DNA of 64,000 bases from Kutzneria viridogrisea. Its GTDB lineage: Bacteria > Actinomycetota > Actinomycetes > Mycobacteriales > Pseudonocardiaceae. The number at the start of each line of letters is the position of its first letter. The first letter of the stretch is position 1. Under the pieces are notes generated by a model. It was not told the DNA's origin. It was given only the letters and a program-made list of their open reading frames with translations, and searched no databases. The position numbers and the translations under genes were made by a program. The stretch lies in assembly GCA_014138725.1 (NCBI GenBank), contig JACJID010000004.1, forward strand, positions 1,212,194 through 1,276,193, written 5' to 3'. Positions 16,727-24,933 of the stretch are shown in pieces.

Positions 16727-19700
16727 ATGGAATTCCGGGTTCTCGGCCCGGTTGAGGCTCGCGTGAACGGCGCACTGGTGCCGTTGGGCGGACCGAAACC
16801 ACGCACGTTAGTCGCACTGCTCGCCTGCTCACTCGGCCGTGCGGTGCCGGTCGAGCGGGTCATCGAGGCGCTGTGGGGGCTCGACGCCCCCGAACGCGCC
16901 AGGGCCTCGCTGCACACCTATGTCTCGGCCCTGCGCCGCAGCCTGTCGGCGGCCGCGGGCGAGGAGGTGCTCCTGCGCACCCCCGGCGGGTACCGGCTGG
17001 CCGCCGCGAGCACGCAGGTCGACCTCGGCGTGTTCGGGTCCCGTGCCGCCGAGGGACGCCGGGCGATCCAGGAGGGCCGGTTCGAGCAGGCGGCACACCT
17101 GCTGGACGAGGCCCTGGCCCAGTGCCGGGGCACCGTGTTGAGCGGCACCGAGGGCGACTGGGCGGAGGCCGAGCGGGACCGGCTCACCGAGGAGCGCCTC
17201 GGCGTGCTGGAGGACCGGTTCGAGGTGGCGATCACCCTGGGCCGGGGCCCCGCACTGGCGGGCGAGCTGTCCGCGCTGGTCAAGGAGTACCCGCTGCGGG
17301 AACGGTTGCGCGGGCACCTGATGACGGCGCTGTGCCTGGCCGGCAGACAGGCGGACGCGTTGACCTCCTTCCAGGAGGGCAGACAGGTGCTGGCCCGGGA
17401 ACTCGGGGTGGACCCCGGGCCAGCACTGCGGGCCATCCACGAGAAGGTGCTGCGCGGCCAGATCGCCGCTACCCCGCCCTCGGCGCCCGCACCCCCCGCT
17501 CCCCCGAAACTCGTTGCCCCGCAACAGCTCCCGCCCGACATCGCCGACTTCACCGGCCGCACCGAGGAGGTCGGCCTGGTGCGCGAGCGCCTGGACGCGG
17601 CCGGGGGCGGTGCGGCCCTGCGGGTGTGCGCGATCTCCGGCAAGCCCGGCTCGGGCAAGAGCACGTTGGCCGTGCACGTGGCGCACGGGCTGCGCGAGCG
17701 GTTCGCGGCCGGGCAGCTCTACGCGAACCTGCGCGGGGTGCACCAGGCCCCCACCGACCCGTCCGAGGTGCTCGTCCGGTTCCTGCGCTCGCTCGGGGTC
17801 GCCGACACCGCGATGCCCGCCGACCTGGATTCGCGGGTGGAGCTGTACCGGACGCTGCTCGCCGACCGGCGGGTGCTGGTGGTGCTGGACGACGCCACCG
17901 ACGAGCGGCAGGTCCGCCCGCTGCTGCCCGGCGGGGCGCCCTGCGCGGTGCTGATCACCAGCCGGACCCGGCTCACCGCGCTGGAGGGGGCCGACCAGGT
18001 GGACCTGCACGTGCTGCCGGAGGAGGAGGCGGTGGGCCTGTTGCGGCGGGTGGTCGGCGCGGACCGGGCCGCTCGCGAGCCGGACCGGGCGAGCGAACTC
18101 GTGCGGCTGTGCGGGTACCTGCCGCTGGCGGTACGCATCGCGGGGGCCCGGCTGGCGGCTCGGCCCACCTGGCCGCTGGCCAACCTGGTGCGGCGGCTGC
18201 GGGTGCAGCAACGGGTGCTGCACGAGTTGTCGATCGGCGACCTGGCGGTGCGGGGCAGTCTCGCGCTGAGCTACGCCGGGCTGGCCGAGCAGGAGCGCAC
18301 GGCCCTGCGCAGGCTGGGTTGGCTGGGCGGACTGGACTTCGGGGCCTGGCTGGTGGGCGCCCTGCTGGACGTGCCGCTGGCGCTGGCCGAGGACGTGGTG
18401 GAGGCGCTGGCCGACGCGCAGTTGGTGGACACCGTCGGGGTGGACGGGTCCGGTGCGGCGCGCTACCGGTTGCACGACCTGACCCGGGCCTTCGCCCATG
18501 AGCGGGCGGAGCAGGAGGAGCAGCGGCCCGTGGCGGTGGCCGCGGTGGACCGGGTGGCGCGGTGCTGGCTCACGCTTGTCGAACGGGCCGCCGCACGGGT
18601 GCACGAACGAGGCAAGCCGGTGGGCGTGGCGGAGGAGCACTGCGAGTACCTGCCGGAGCGAACGGTCTCGGTGCTGCTGCGCGATCCGGCGGCCTGGCTG
18701 GAGTCCGAACAGGCGAGTCTGGTGGACATGGTCGAGCGCGCCTGCCAACTGGACCTGACAGCGGTGGCGGTGCGGCTCACCGTCGCACTGTCGGCCTCGA
18801 CTTTCTCCGTGCACAACCAGTTCAACCTCTGGTGGCACACGCACCGCGTGGCGCTGGAGTGCGCGCGCCGGGCGGGTGACCGGTCCGGTGAGGCGCAGCT
18901 GCTGAGCGGGCTGGGCTGGTTGCGGTCCGAACAGGACTGGCACGAGGAGGCCGTGGACTACTACGAGCAGGCACTCGCGCTGCACGTGGAGATCGGCGAC
19001 CTGGACGGGCAGGTGCGCAGCCGGTTGGCGCTGAGCATGGTCCAGCGCGAGTGCGGGGCACTCGCCGCAGCACTGTCCACTGTAGACGCCGCAGTGCCGC
19101 TGATCGTGCCGGGCACCGAGCTGGCCGCCAGGGCGGGCCACAGCAGGGGCATGGTGTTGACCGAACTCGGCGACCTGGACGGGGCTGTTGCGGCCTGCAC
19201 CGAGGCGGCGCGCATCTACCGCGAGCTCGGCGAAACCCAGGCCGAGGCACTGGTCCTGCGGTCGCTGAGCATCGCGCACCGCGCGGCGGGCCGCTACGGG
19301 GAAGCGGCCGAGAACGTGGAACGGGCGCTGGAGTTGTTGCGCGCCTTCGGCGATCCGACCATGTTGCCCTACGCCATCCAGGCGCTGGCCAAGGTGCGGA
19401 TCCGGCAGGGGTTGGGCGCCACGGTCCGCGAGCAGCTGCGCGAGGCGCTGGCCCTGCGCAACGAGATGCAGGACGGGTTCGGTCAGGCGCTGGTGCTGCG
19501 CACGCTCGGTGAGCTGGAACTGGCCGAGGGCAGGCTCACCGAGTCACTGTCCTATCTGGAGCGTTCCCTGGAGTGGTGGGGCGCCCTGGACATCCCGCTG
19601 TGGCACGGTCGCAGTCTCCGTGATCTGGCAACGGTTCTGGAGGCTCTGGGCAGGCACGCGGAGGCGGACTCGGCGTGGGCGGCGGCGCTGGCGGTCTTCC

Positions 19701-19762
19701 AGCGGTTCGGCAGCAGGGAGGCGGGCGAGCCGAGGCGGCGGCCCGCGCTCACCAGGATCTGA
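16727..19762 (+). CDS. SARP/AfsR-type regulator with NB-ARC and TPR domains
   Basis: 1011 residues. In order: OmpR-like winged helix (1-90, MEFRVLGPVEARVNGALVPLGG...), bacterial transcriptional activation domain (about 95-240, ends LGVDPGPALRAIHEKVLRG), Pro-rich linker, NB-ARC ATPase (Walker A GKPGSGKST near 304, Walker B VLVVLDDATD near 383), winged-helix and a TPR array (about 720-1000, e.g. AVDYYEQALALHVEIGDLDGQ). Large SARPs activate secondary-metabolite genes by binding direct repeats near -35. GGGGGGA 4 bases before ATG 16727 fixes the start. It could control the PKS at the left edge or another nearby pathway; its target is not evident. A shared terminator lies at 19770-19799. Confidence 0.95.
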   Translation: MEFRVLGPVEARVNGALVPLGGPKPRTLVALLACSLGRAVPVERVIEALWGLDAPERARASLHTYVSALRRSLSAAAGEEVLLRTPGGYRLAAASTQVDLGVFGSRAAEGRRAIQEGRFEQAAHLLDEALAQCRGTVLSGTEGDWAEAERDRLTEERLGVLEDRFEVAITLGRGPALAGELSALVKEYPLRERLRGHLMTALCLAGRQADALTSFQEGRQVLARELGVDPGPALRAIHEKVLRGQIAATPPSAPAPPAPPKLVAPQQLPPDIADFTGRTEEVGLVRERLDAAGGGAALRVCAISGKPGSGKSTLAVHVAHGLRERFAAGQLYANLRGVHQAPTDPSEVLVRFLRSLGVADTAMPADLDSRVELYRTLLADRRVLVVLDDATDERQVRPLLPGGAPCAVLITSRTRLTALEGADQVDLHVLPEEEAVGLLRRVVGADRAAREPDRASELVRLCGYLPLAVRIAGARLAARPTWPLANLVRRLRVQQRVLHELSIGDLAVRGSLALSYAGLAEQERTALRRLGWLGGLDFGAWLVGALLDVPLALAEDVVEALADAQLVDTVGVDGSGAARYRLHDLTRAFAHERAEQEEQRPVAVAAVDRVARCWLTLVERAAARVHERGKPVGVAEEHCEYLPERTVSVLLRDPAAWLESEQASLVDMVERACQLDLTAVAVRLTVALSASTFSVHNQFNLWWHTHRVALECARRAGDRSGEAQLLSGLGWLRSEQDWHEEAVDYYEQALALHVEIGDLDGQVRSRLALSMVQRECGALAAALSTVDAAVPLIVPGTELAARAGHSRGMVLTELGDLDGAVAACTEAARIYRELGETQAEALVLRSLSIAHRAAGRYGEAAENVERALELLRAFGDPTMLPYAIQALAKVRIRQGLGATVREQLREALALRNEMQDGFGQALVLRTLGELELAEGRLTESLSYLERSLEWWGALDIPLWHGRSLRDLATVLEALGRHAEADSAWAAALAVFQRFGSREAGEPRRRPALTRI

Positions 19763-19769
19763 GCAGCAG

Positions 19770-19799
19770 GTCGGCCCCGGCCGGGTGGCCGGGGCCGAC
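19770..19799. terminator. Bidirectional GC-rich terminator hairpin
   Basis: Perfect 13-bp arms (GTCGGCCCCGGCC at 19770-19782 and its complement at 19787-19799) with a 4-base loop. It lies exactly between the convergent stops at 19762 and 19808. Confidence 0.8.
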
Positions 19800-19807
19800 C
19801 GCTGTGG

Positions 19808-21427
19808 TCAGCTGCTCGCCAGGCTGCCGTTCAGCGAGGTCCACGGCGAGTAGCCGTCCGACCCCGGGGACTGCCAGCTGGCGGTGACGTCGCCGAGGGC
19901 GCCGCGGGCGAACAACGCCCGAGCACCGGAAGGACCGGCCACCGTGATGTCACTGGTCACCTTGCCGCCCAGCGAGGTCCACGGCGAGTAGCCATCGGAG
20001 CCCGGGGACTGCCAGCTCGCCACCACATCACCGTTGGCACCACGGGCATACAGCACCCGCGCACCCGCGTCACCCAGGACGACGATGTCGCCCGTCACCT
20101 TGCCGCCCAACGAGGTCCACGGCGAGTACCCGTCAGACCCCGGGGACTGCCAGCTCGCCACCACATCACCATTCGCGCCACGGGCGAACAGGGTCCGGGC
20201 ACCGGCAGGGCCGGTCACCGTGATGTTGCTCGTTACGCTGCCACCCAAGGAAACCCACGGCGAGTAGCCATCCGAACCAGGAGACTGCCAACTCGCCACG
20301 ACGTCACCGTTCACGCCACGGGCGTAGAGCACCCGCGAACCCACGTCACCAACCACCGTGACATCGCTGGACACGTTGCCACCCAACGAGGTCCACGGCG
20401 AGTACCCGTCCGAACCAGGAGACTGCCAACTCGCCACGACGTCACCGTTCACGCCACGGGCGTAGAGCACCCGCGAACCGGCAGCACCGGTCACCGTGAT
20501 GTTGCCCGTCACGTTGCCGCCCAACGTGGCCCACGGCGAGTAGCCGTCAGACCCCGGAGACTGCCAGCTCGCCACCACATCACCAGCCGAGCCGCGTGCG
20601 TAGAGCACCCGCGAACCCACGTCGCCAACAACGGTGATGTCGCTGGACACGTTGCCGCCCAACGAGGTCCAAGGCGAGTAGTCACCGCCGCTGTTGATCT
20701 GCCAGCTCGCGATCACGTCACCCCGGGAGCCGCGGGCGAACATCGCGCGGGAGCCGCCGTCACCGGTCACCGTCACGCGCACCGGCGCGGTCGTGCCCTG
20801 GGCCAGGACCGCGTTGACGATGGTCTGCGCGTCCTCGGCGTTGGGCTGGTAGCGGTCCGGGTAGGCGGAGCGCTCCACGCCTTGGGCCACCTCGCCGACG
20901 GGCTTGGTCTGCCAGGAGTTGTTGGGGTAGGTACGGGACATCGTGGTGAGGAACCAGTTGGTCTCGTACCAGAGGTCGGTGCGCTGGGCGAAGCTGCCCT
21001 TGTCCGCGAGCATCTGGAACAGGCCCACGCTCGTCGCGTCGCCCCCGTTGAGGTTGAGGATGCTGGTCTCCACGATGGTCGCGGCGACCTCGATCACGGC
21101 GGCGTGGCTGTTGTACCCGGCGTTGAGCGTACTGTTCACGATCGCTCTGGCGCAGGAGGCCTGTTCGGCGGACAGCCCGCCGGACATCTTGGCGTGCAGC
21201 CTGCCACGCAACGAGTTGGCCAGCGCGCCGTCCTGGGCCGTCGGGCCACCGGCGTGGCACGCGGTGTAGCCGATGTCAGCCAGGGCACGCTGGTGCTGGG
21301 CGTAGGCGCGGTCCTGGCTGGCTGCGCTGGGTGCGGCGGCGGCGACCCCGTTCAGGCCCACCACCCCGGCCAGGGCCAGACCGGCTGCCACGGCACCGCG
21401 GAACTTGGCATTTCCTTGCGTAGACAC
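19808..21427 (-). CDS. Secreted lytic-transglycosylase-like protein with seven-repeat PLL-like propeller
   Basis: 539 residues. Signal peptide (AAGLALAGVVGLNGVAAAAP, cut near 32). Residues ~45-200 resemble the lysozyme-like fold of actinobacterial transglycosylases: IVETSILNLNGGDATSVGLFQ supplies a candidate catalytic Glu followed by the S-x-G-L-F-Q motif. Residues 218-539 are exactly seven 46-residue repeats, each with (V/I)TV-x-G-x-x-GSR-x-(L/M)(F/Y)ARG-x-x-GDV-x-ASWQ-x-PGSDGYSPW-x-(S/T)LGG. The W-W spacing and the count of seven match the PLL lectin-type seven-bladed propeller, which binds sugars. GTG 21427 has AGAGGGGA upstream. It lies 44 bp downstream of a sister gene with an equivalent propeller; both are probably one transcript. 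Confidence 0.85.
   Translation of the reverse strand: MSTQGNAKFRGAVAAGLALAGVVGLNGVAAAAPSAASQDRAYAQHQRALADIGYTACHAGGPTAQDGALANSLRGRLHAKMSGGLSAEQASCARAIVNSTLNAGYNSHAAVIEVAATIVETSILNLNGGDATSVGLFQMLADKGSFAQRTDLWYETNWFLTTMSRTYPNNSWQTKPVGEVAQGVERSAYPDRYQPNAEDAQTIVNAVLAQGTTAPVRVTVTGDGGSRAMFARGSRGDVIASWQINSGGDYSPWTSLGGNVSSDITVVGDVGSRVLYARGSAGDVVASWQSPGSDGYSPWATLGGNVTGNITVTGAAGSRVLYARGVNGDVVASWQSPGSDGYSPWTSLGGNVSSDVTVVGDVGSRVLYARGVNGDVVASWQSPGSDGYSPWVSLGGSVTSNITVTGPAGARTLFARGANGDVVASWQSPGSDGYSPWTSLGGKVTGDIVVLGDAGARVLYARGANGDVVASWQSPGSDGYSPWTSLGGKVTSDITVAGPSGARALFARGALGDVTASWQSPGSDGYSPWTSLNGSLASS
19811..20776 (-). repeat. Seven 138-bp in-frame tandem repeats (propeller A)
   Basis: Seven units of 138 bp within the transglycosylase-like gene, highly alike in DNA and encoding the 46-residue blade. 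Units mostly alternate between an ITVTGxAG...(L/F)(Y/F)ARG type and an ITVVGDxGSRVLYARG type. Homogeneous DNA implies recent unequal exchange or conversion, also with the copy at 21475-22437. Confidence 0.92.
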
Positions 21428-21471
21428 AGTTGTCCCCTCTGTGGATCCGGAATTACTTGCTGTGGAGCGGA

Positions 21472-23013
21472 TCAGCCCGCGAGGCTGCCGCCGAGACTGG
21501 TCCAGGGCGAGTAGTCACCAGCACCGTTGATCTGCCAACTGGCGGTGACGTCGCCGTTGCCACCGCGCGCGAACAACGCCCGCGAACCAGCCGCGCCCGT
21601 CACCGTGACATCGCCGGTCACCCTGCCGCCCAACGACACCCAAGCCGAGTAGCCGTCCGAACCAGGCGACTGCCAGCTCGCCACCACATCACCGTTCACG
21701 CCACGGGCGAACAGCGTGCGAGCACCGGCAGCACCGGTCACCGTGATGTTGCCCGTTACGTTGCCACCCAGCGACACCCACGGCGAGTACCCGTCCGAGC
21801 CCGGAGACTGCCAGCTCGCCACTACATCACCGTTCACGCCACGGGCGTACAGCACCCGTGAACCCGCATCTCCAACTACCGTGATGTCACTGGACACGTT
21901 GCCACCCAAGGACGTCCACGGCGAATAGCCATCCGACCCCGGAGACTGCCAACTCGCCACCACGTCACCGCCCGAGCCGCGGGCGAACAGCGCCCGCGAA
22001 CCAGCAGCACCGGTCACCGCGATGTTGCCCGTCACACTGCCACCCAACGACACCCACGGCGAATAGCCGTCAGACCCCGGGGACTGCCAACTCGCCACCA
22101 CATCACCAGCCGAGCCGCGTGCGTAGAGCACCCGTGAACCCGCATCTCCAACTACCGTGATGTCACTGGACACGTTGCCACCCAAGGACGTCCACGGCGA
22201 ATAGCCGTCAGACCCCGGGGACTGCCAACTCGCCACCACGTCACCGCCCGAGCCGCGGGCGAACAGCGCGCGGGCACCGGCAGCACCGGTCACCGTGATG
22301 TTGCCCGTCACGCTGCCGCCCAACGTGGCCCACGGCGAGTAGCCGTCCGAACCCGGAGACTGCCAGCTCGCGATGACGTCCCCGGCGGAGCCACGGGCGT
22401 ACATCACCCGCGAGCCGCTGTCGCCGACCACCGTCACGTGCGCACCGGAGTCGTCGATGATTCGGTTGTACCGCTTGGGAGCGAAGGAGTTCGCGTAGTT
22501 GGCCGGCCAGGTGCGCTGTTCGGCGTTGTGCCCGTAGTCGTACTCCTCCATCACCACCGGCTGGGTGTGCGCGGAGTCGCTCCAGCGCAGGAAGATCGCC
22601 ACGTGCTGCTGGGTGGAGTCGTGCCGGAACAACACGTCCCCGGCCTTGAGGTCGGACCGGGCGACGTCGTGCATGACCTCACCGAGGTTGCCGGTCCAAC
22701 GGGAACCGCTCAGGTGCCAGGCCATCGACACGTAACCCGAGCAGTCCTGCCGGTAGGTGCCGTACTGGTTGGTGTACGAGCTGGTCTGGCTGTAGGGGAC
22801 GTGCTGGTCGATCCAGGACTGCGCGCGGGTGATCACCTCGCTCCGGCTGATCGGGCCGTCCGCGGTGGAGTTGGCCACGGCGGGTCTGGCCACTGCCGCG
22901 GCGGCGGGAGGTGCGGTGGCCAGGCTCATGCCGCCAAGGGACACGGCGGCGACGCCGGCGGTGGCCACCGCGGCGATGAGACGGGCGAGCGGGCGCGGAG
23001 CTGTGGTCTGCAC
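21472..23013 (-). CDS. Secreted NlpC/P60-like hydrolase with seven-repeat PLL-like propeller
   Basis: 513 residues. Signal peptide (LARLIAAVATAGVAAVSLGGMSLATAPPAAAA). Residues ~55-185 form a cysteine-peptidase-like domain: YRQDCSGYVSMAWHLSG carries the candidate catalytic Cys, with the later QQHVAIFLRW His region and a GDVLF segment. This is the NlpC/P60 pattern of cell-wall peptidases. Residues 193-513 are seven 46-residue blades, nearly identical to those of the next gene. GTG 23013 is preferred for GGAAGG 7 bases upstream; an upstream reading to 23109 lacks a ribosome site. The pair looks like a glycan-strand cutter plus a peptide cutter delivered by the same lectin-like propeller. Confidence 0.87.
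   Translation of the reverse strand: MQTTAPRPLARLIAAVATAGVAAVSLGGMSLATAPPAAAAVARPAVANSTADGPISRSEVITRAQSWIDQHVPYSQTSSYTNQYGTYRQDCSGYVSMAWHLSGSRWTGNLGEVMHDVARSDLKAGDVLFRHDSTQQHVAIFLRWSDSAHTQPVVMEEYDYGHNAEQRTWPANYANSFAPKRYNRIIDDSGAHVTVVGDSGSRVMYARGSAGDVIASWQSPGSDGYSPWATLGGSVTGNITVTGAAGARALFARGSGGDVVASWQSPGSDGYSPWTSLGGNVSSDITVVGDAGSRVLYARGSAGDVVASWQSPGSDGYSPWVSLGGSVTGNIAVTGAAGSRALFARGSGGDVVASWQSPGSDGYSPWTSLGGNVSSDITVVGDAGSRVLYARGVNGDVVASWQSPGSDGYSPWVSLGGNVTGNITVTGAAGARTLFARGVNGDVVASWQSPGSDGYSAWVSLGGRVTGDVTVTGAAGSRALFARGGNGDVTASWQINGAGDYSPWTSLGGSLAG
21475..22437 (-). repeat. Seven 138-bp in-frame tandem repeats (propeller B)
   Basis: Six full 138-bp units and a last unit one codon shorter, encoding the propeller of the NlpC/P60-like protein. 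It shows the same two-type alternation as propeller A. Confidence 0.92.
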
Positions 23014-23115
23014 GGTGCTGCCTTCCGGGAGAGGAGCTCTGTTGACCGGGCAAGGCTGTGTCCGCGCTATCAAGGAAAACTCAAAACCGAGGTCAGCGGC
23101 CGTTCCCACGAGACG

Positions 23116-23155
23116 CCGAGGCCCGCCCCGCGTGATGGCGCGGGGCGGGCCTCGG
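23116..23155 (-). terminator. Strong GC-rich terminator of the 23-29 kb operon
   Basis: Perfect 17-bp arms (23116-23132 and 23139-23155) with a 6-base loop, 12 bp after the tautomerase stop. It marks the end of the leftward operon and separates it from the peptidoglycan hydrolase genes. Confidence 0.8.
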
Positions 23156-23167
23156 GGCGTGCTGGTG

Positions 23168-23371
23168 CTACTTGGCGGCCTTGGCGGCGCGCGCGGTCAG
23201 GGTCTCCCCCGCGATGCCCCAGTTGTCCTTGGCGGTCTCCTCGATGGTCACCCAGACCGACTCGGGCTTGCCGCCGGTGGCGCGCACGTACGCCTCGGTC
23301 AGCTCACGCACGATGGCGGCCTTCTGCTCGGTGGTCTGCCCGGTCGGCTGGTTGACGTGGATCAGCGGCAC
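23168..23371 (-). CDS. 4-oxalocrotonate tautomerase family protein
   Basis: 67 residues, the usual 4-OT length. After Met removal the protein starts with Pro (PLIHVNQPTG), the catalytic base of the family. The helix TEQKAAIVRELTEAYVRATGGKPESVWVTIEE follows; the conserved Arg positions of true 4-OT are only partly kept. GTG 23371 has GGGGAG upstream. Last gene of the six-gene leftward operon, 43 bp after the metal-hydrolase gene. It probably interconverts keto/enol forms of an intermediate made by the pathway. Confidence 0.88.
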   Translation of the reverse strand: MPLIHVNQPTGQTTEQKAAIVRELTEAYVRATGGKPESVWVTIEETAKDNWGIAGETLTARAAKAAK

Positions 23372-23414
23372 AACTACTCCCCTGTGATCGATTCCTGGTT
23401 TGTCTCAGAGTTGG

Positions 23415-24269
23415 TCAAAGAGCCAGCAAATGGCTCGGGTCGCCCGCGGTGACCTTGGCGACCTGGTCCGCGGTCAGCCCGGCCTCGGCGAACCAGCGGC
23501 CGGACAGTTCCAGCCACTCGGCCACGTCGGGCTGGTCGGGCTGGCCGAGGTCGGAGCTGTGCACCACGCGCGGGTGGGCGTGCAGCACCTGGCTGAACCT
23601 CGGTCCGTCGTGGTGGCCGAGCAACCTGGTCAGCGCGGTCAGCTCCACGTACACCTGGGGCACCCCGGACAGCTGGGCCAGGTCCCGGTCGGTCAGCCCG
23701 CACATCGGGTGCGTGGGGTGGGTCAGCAGCACGCGGTCCAGCCCCAGCGCCACGACTTCGTCCACGACTCGAAGGATGTCCTCGCGGACCGCGTGCCCGG
23801 TGGCGAGGACCACCGGCAGGTCACGGGCCGCACGCAGCACCTCGACCACCTCGGGCAGCAGCCTGCCCTCGGCGCTGATCGGGGTGCCGCGCAGCCCGGG
23901 TACGTCCAGCAGCGGGTGGAACGGCACCCGGTTCAGCTTCGAGGCGTGCGCCCCGCCGACCAGTGTCGGCAGGTACACCACGAGCCGGGCGGGTCCGTCG
24001 TCCCCGTGCTGGTAGACCGCGCGTTCCACGGTGCGCGTCTCCAGCCCGCCGCCCACGTGGTTCAACGTCACCGAGCCGGACACGGGCAGGCCCTCCTGGC
24101 GGGCCTCCCACGCGGCCGAGGCGGTGGACCCGAGGTGGCTCTTCACCACCACCCAGCCGCCCAGCTCGGCGTAGCGGCGCCCGGTGGCCAGCACCGAGCG
24201 CCGCCGCCGGTACAGGTCCGCGCCCGCGTGGTGGTGCAGGTCCACGAACCGGCCAAGTGGCTCAGGCAC
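23415..24269 (-). CDS. Metal-dependent hydrolase, amidohydrolase-like (DUF6282 type)
   Basis: 284 residues. The N-terminal FVDLHHHAGAD supplies an HxH metal motif; VVVKSHLGSTA, VVLATGHA and LLTHPTHP provide further potential ligands in the order of a TIM-barrel amidohydrolase. The match is best to the DUF6282 group, whose substrates I do not know. GTG 24269 overlaps the RraA-like stop by 8 bp, implying translational coupling. In this operon it could open a ring or cleave an amide or lactone formed from the aldolase product. Confidence 0.75.
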   Translation of the reverse strand: MPEPLGRFVDLHHHAGADLYRRRRSVLATGRRYAELGGWVVVKSHLGSTASAAWEARQEGLPVSGSVTLNHVGGGLETRTVERAVYQHGDDGPARLVVYLPTLVGGAHASKLNRVPFHPLLDVPGLRGTPISAEGRLLPEVVEVLRAARDLPVVLATGHAVREDILRVVDEVVALGLDRVLLTHPTHPMCGLTDRDLAQLSGVPQVYVELTALTRLLGHHDGPRFSQVLHAHPRVVHSSDLGQPDQPDVAEWLELSGRWFAEAGLTADQVAKVTAGDPSHLLAL

Positions 24270-24933
24270 TGGCAGCGGCCTTGTCCTGCCACGGGGTGGC
24301 GTACCCGAACTCGGCGCGCGCCTCGTCCAGCCTGCGCCCCTGGGCCACGGCCTGGGCGATGCGCCGCTCGGTGGCCTCCACCCGCTCCGCGCGCTCGGCC
24401 ACCTCCTCGGCGTGCTCCGCGGGCACGACGATCACGCCGCTGTCGTCGGCGAGCACGATGTCACCGGGCCGCACACGGGTGCCGTGCACGTCCACGGTGG
24501 CGCCGACCTCGCTCAGCTCCACCCGGTTCTTGCCGCTGACCATCGTGATCCCGGTGCTGAACAGCGGGTAGCCGGCCGCGCGGATCTCGGCCAGGTCGCG
24601 GGCCGACCCGTGCAGCACGGTGCCACGCACCCCGCGAGCCCTGGCCACCGCGGTCAACAGCGAGCCCCAGTTGGTGCAACTGGTGTTGCCCCCGTTGTCC
24701 ACCACGACCACCGAGCCCTCGGGCACGTCGTCGAGGTAGTTGGCGGCGTTGCGGAACTTCGGGCCGTCCCCGCGCACCGGGCCGTAGGTGACGGTGTAGG
24801 CGGTGCCGCAGGCCCTGCTGCCGGGCACCCGCGCCGCGATGCCGGGCAGCACCCCGGTGATGCCCAGGCTGTCCAAGGCATCCGAGACCGCTGCCGTGTC
24901 CAAAGCGGACAGTCGCGCGACGAGATCACTCAT
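24262..24933 (-). CDS. RraA-like aldolase (HMG/CHA aldolase or oxaloacetate decarboxylase type)
   Basis: 223 residues of the RraA/HMG-aldolase fold. The conserved metal and pyruvate-binding pattern G-x20-R-D-x2-E is present: GSLLTAVARARGVRGTVLHGSARDLAEI. In class II aldolases of this family these residues bind Mg/Mn and pyruvate enolate; true RraA (RNase E inhibitor) lacks the R-D pair. Predicted reaction: reversible cleavage of a 4-hydroxy-2-oxo acid, or decarboxylation of an oxaloacetate-like acid. ATG 24933 overlaps the preceding fusion-gene stop by 4 bp (ATGA). Confidence 0.88.
   Translation of the reverse strand: MSDLVARLSALDTAAVSDALDSLGITGVLPGIAARVPGSRACGTAYTVTYGPVRGDGPKFRNAANYLDDVPEGSVVVVDNGGNTSCTNWGSLLTAVARARGVRGTVLHGSARDLAEIRAAGYPLFSTGITMVSGKNRVELSEVGATVDVHGTRVRPGDIVLADDSGVIVVPAEHAEEVAERAERVEATERRIAQAVAQGRRLDEARAEFGYATPWQDKAAASA

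Noticed and set aside
16727..19762. SARP gene as the dedicated activator of the 23-29 kb operon
   Set aside because: No SARP-type heptameric direct repeats were seen at the operon promoter, whereas a LysR-type box is present.
19811..22437. 138-bp repeats as a CRISPR or mobile-element signature
   Set aside because: The repeats are in-frame, contiguous and without spacers, and encode a 46-residue blade.
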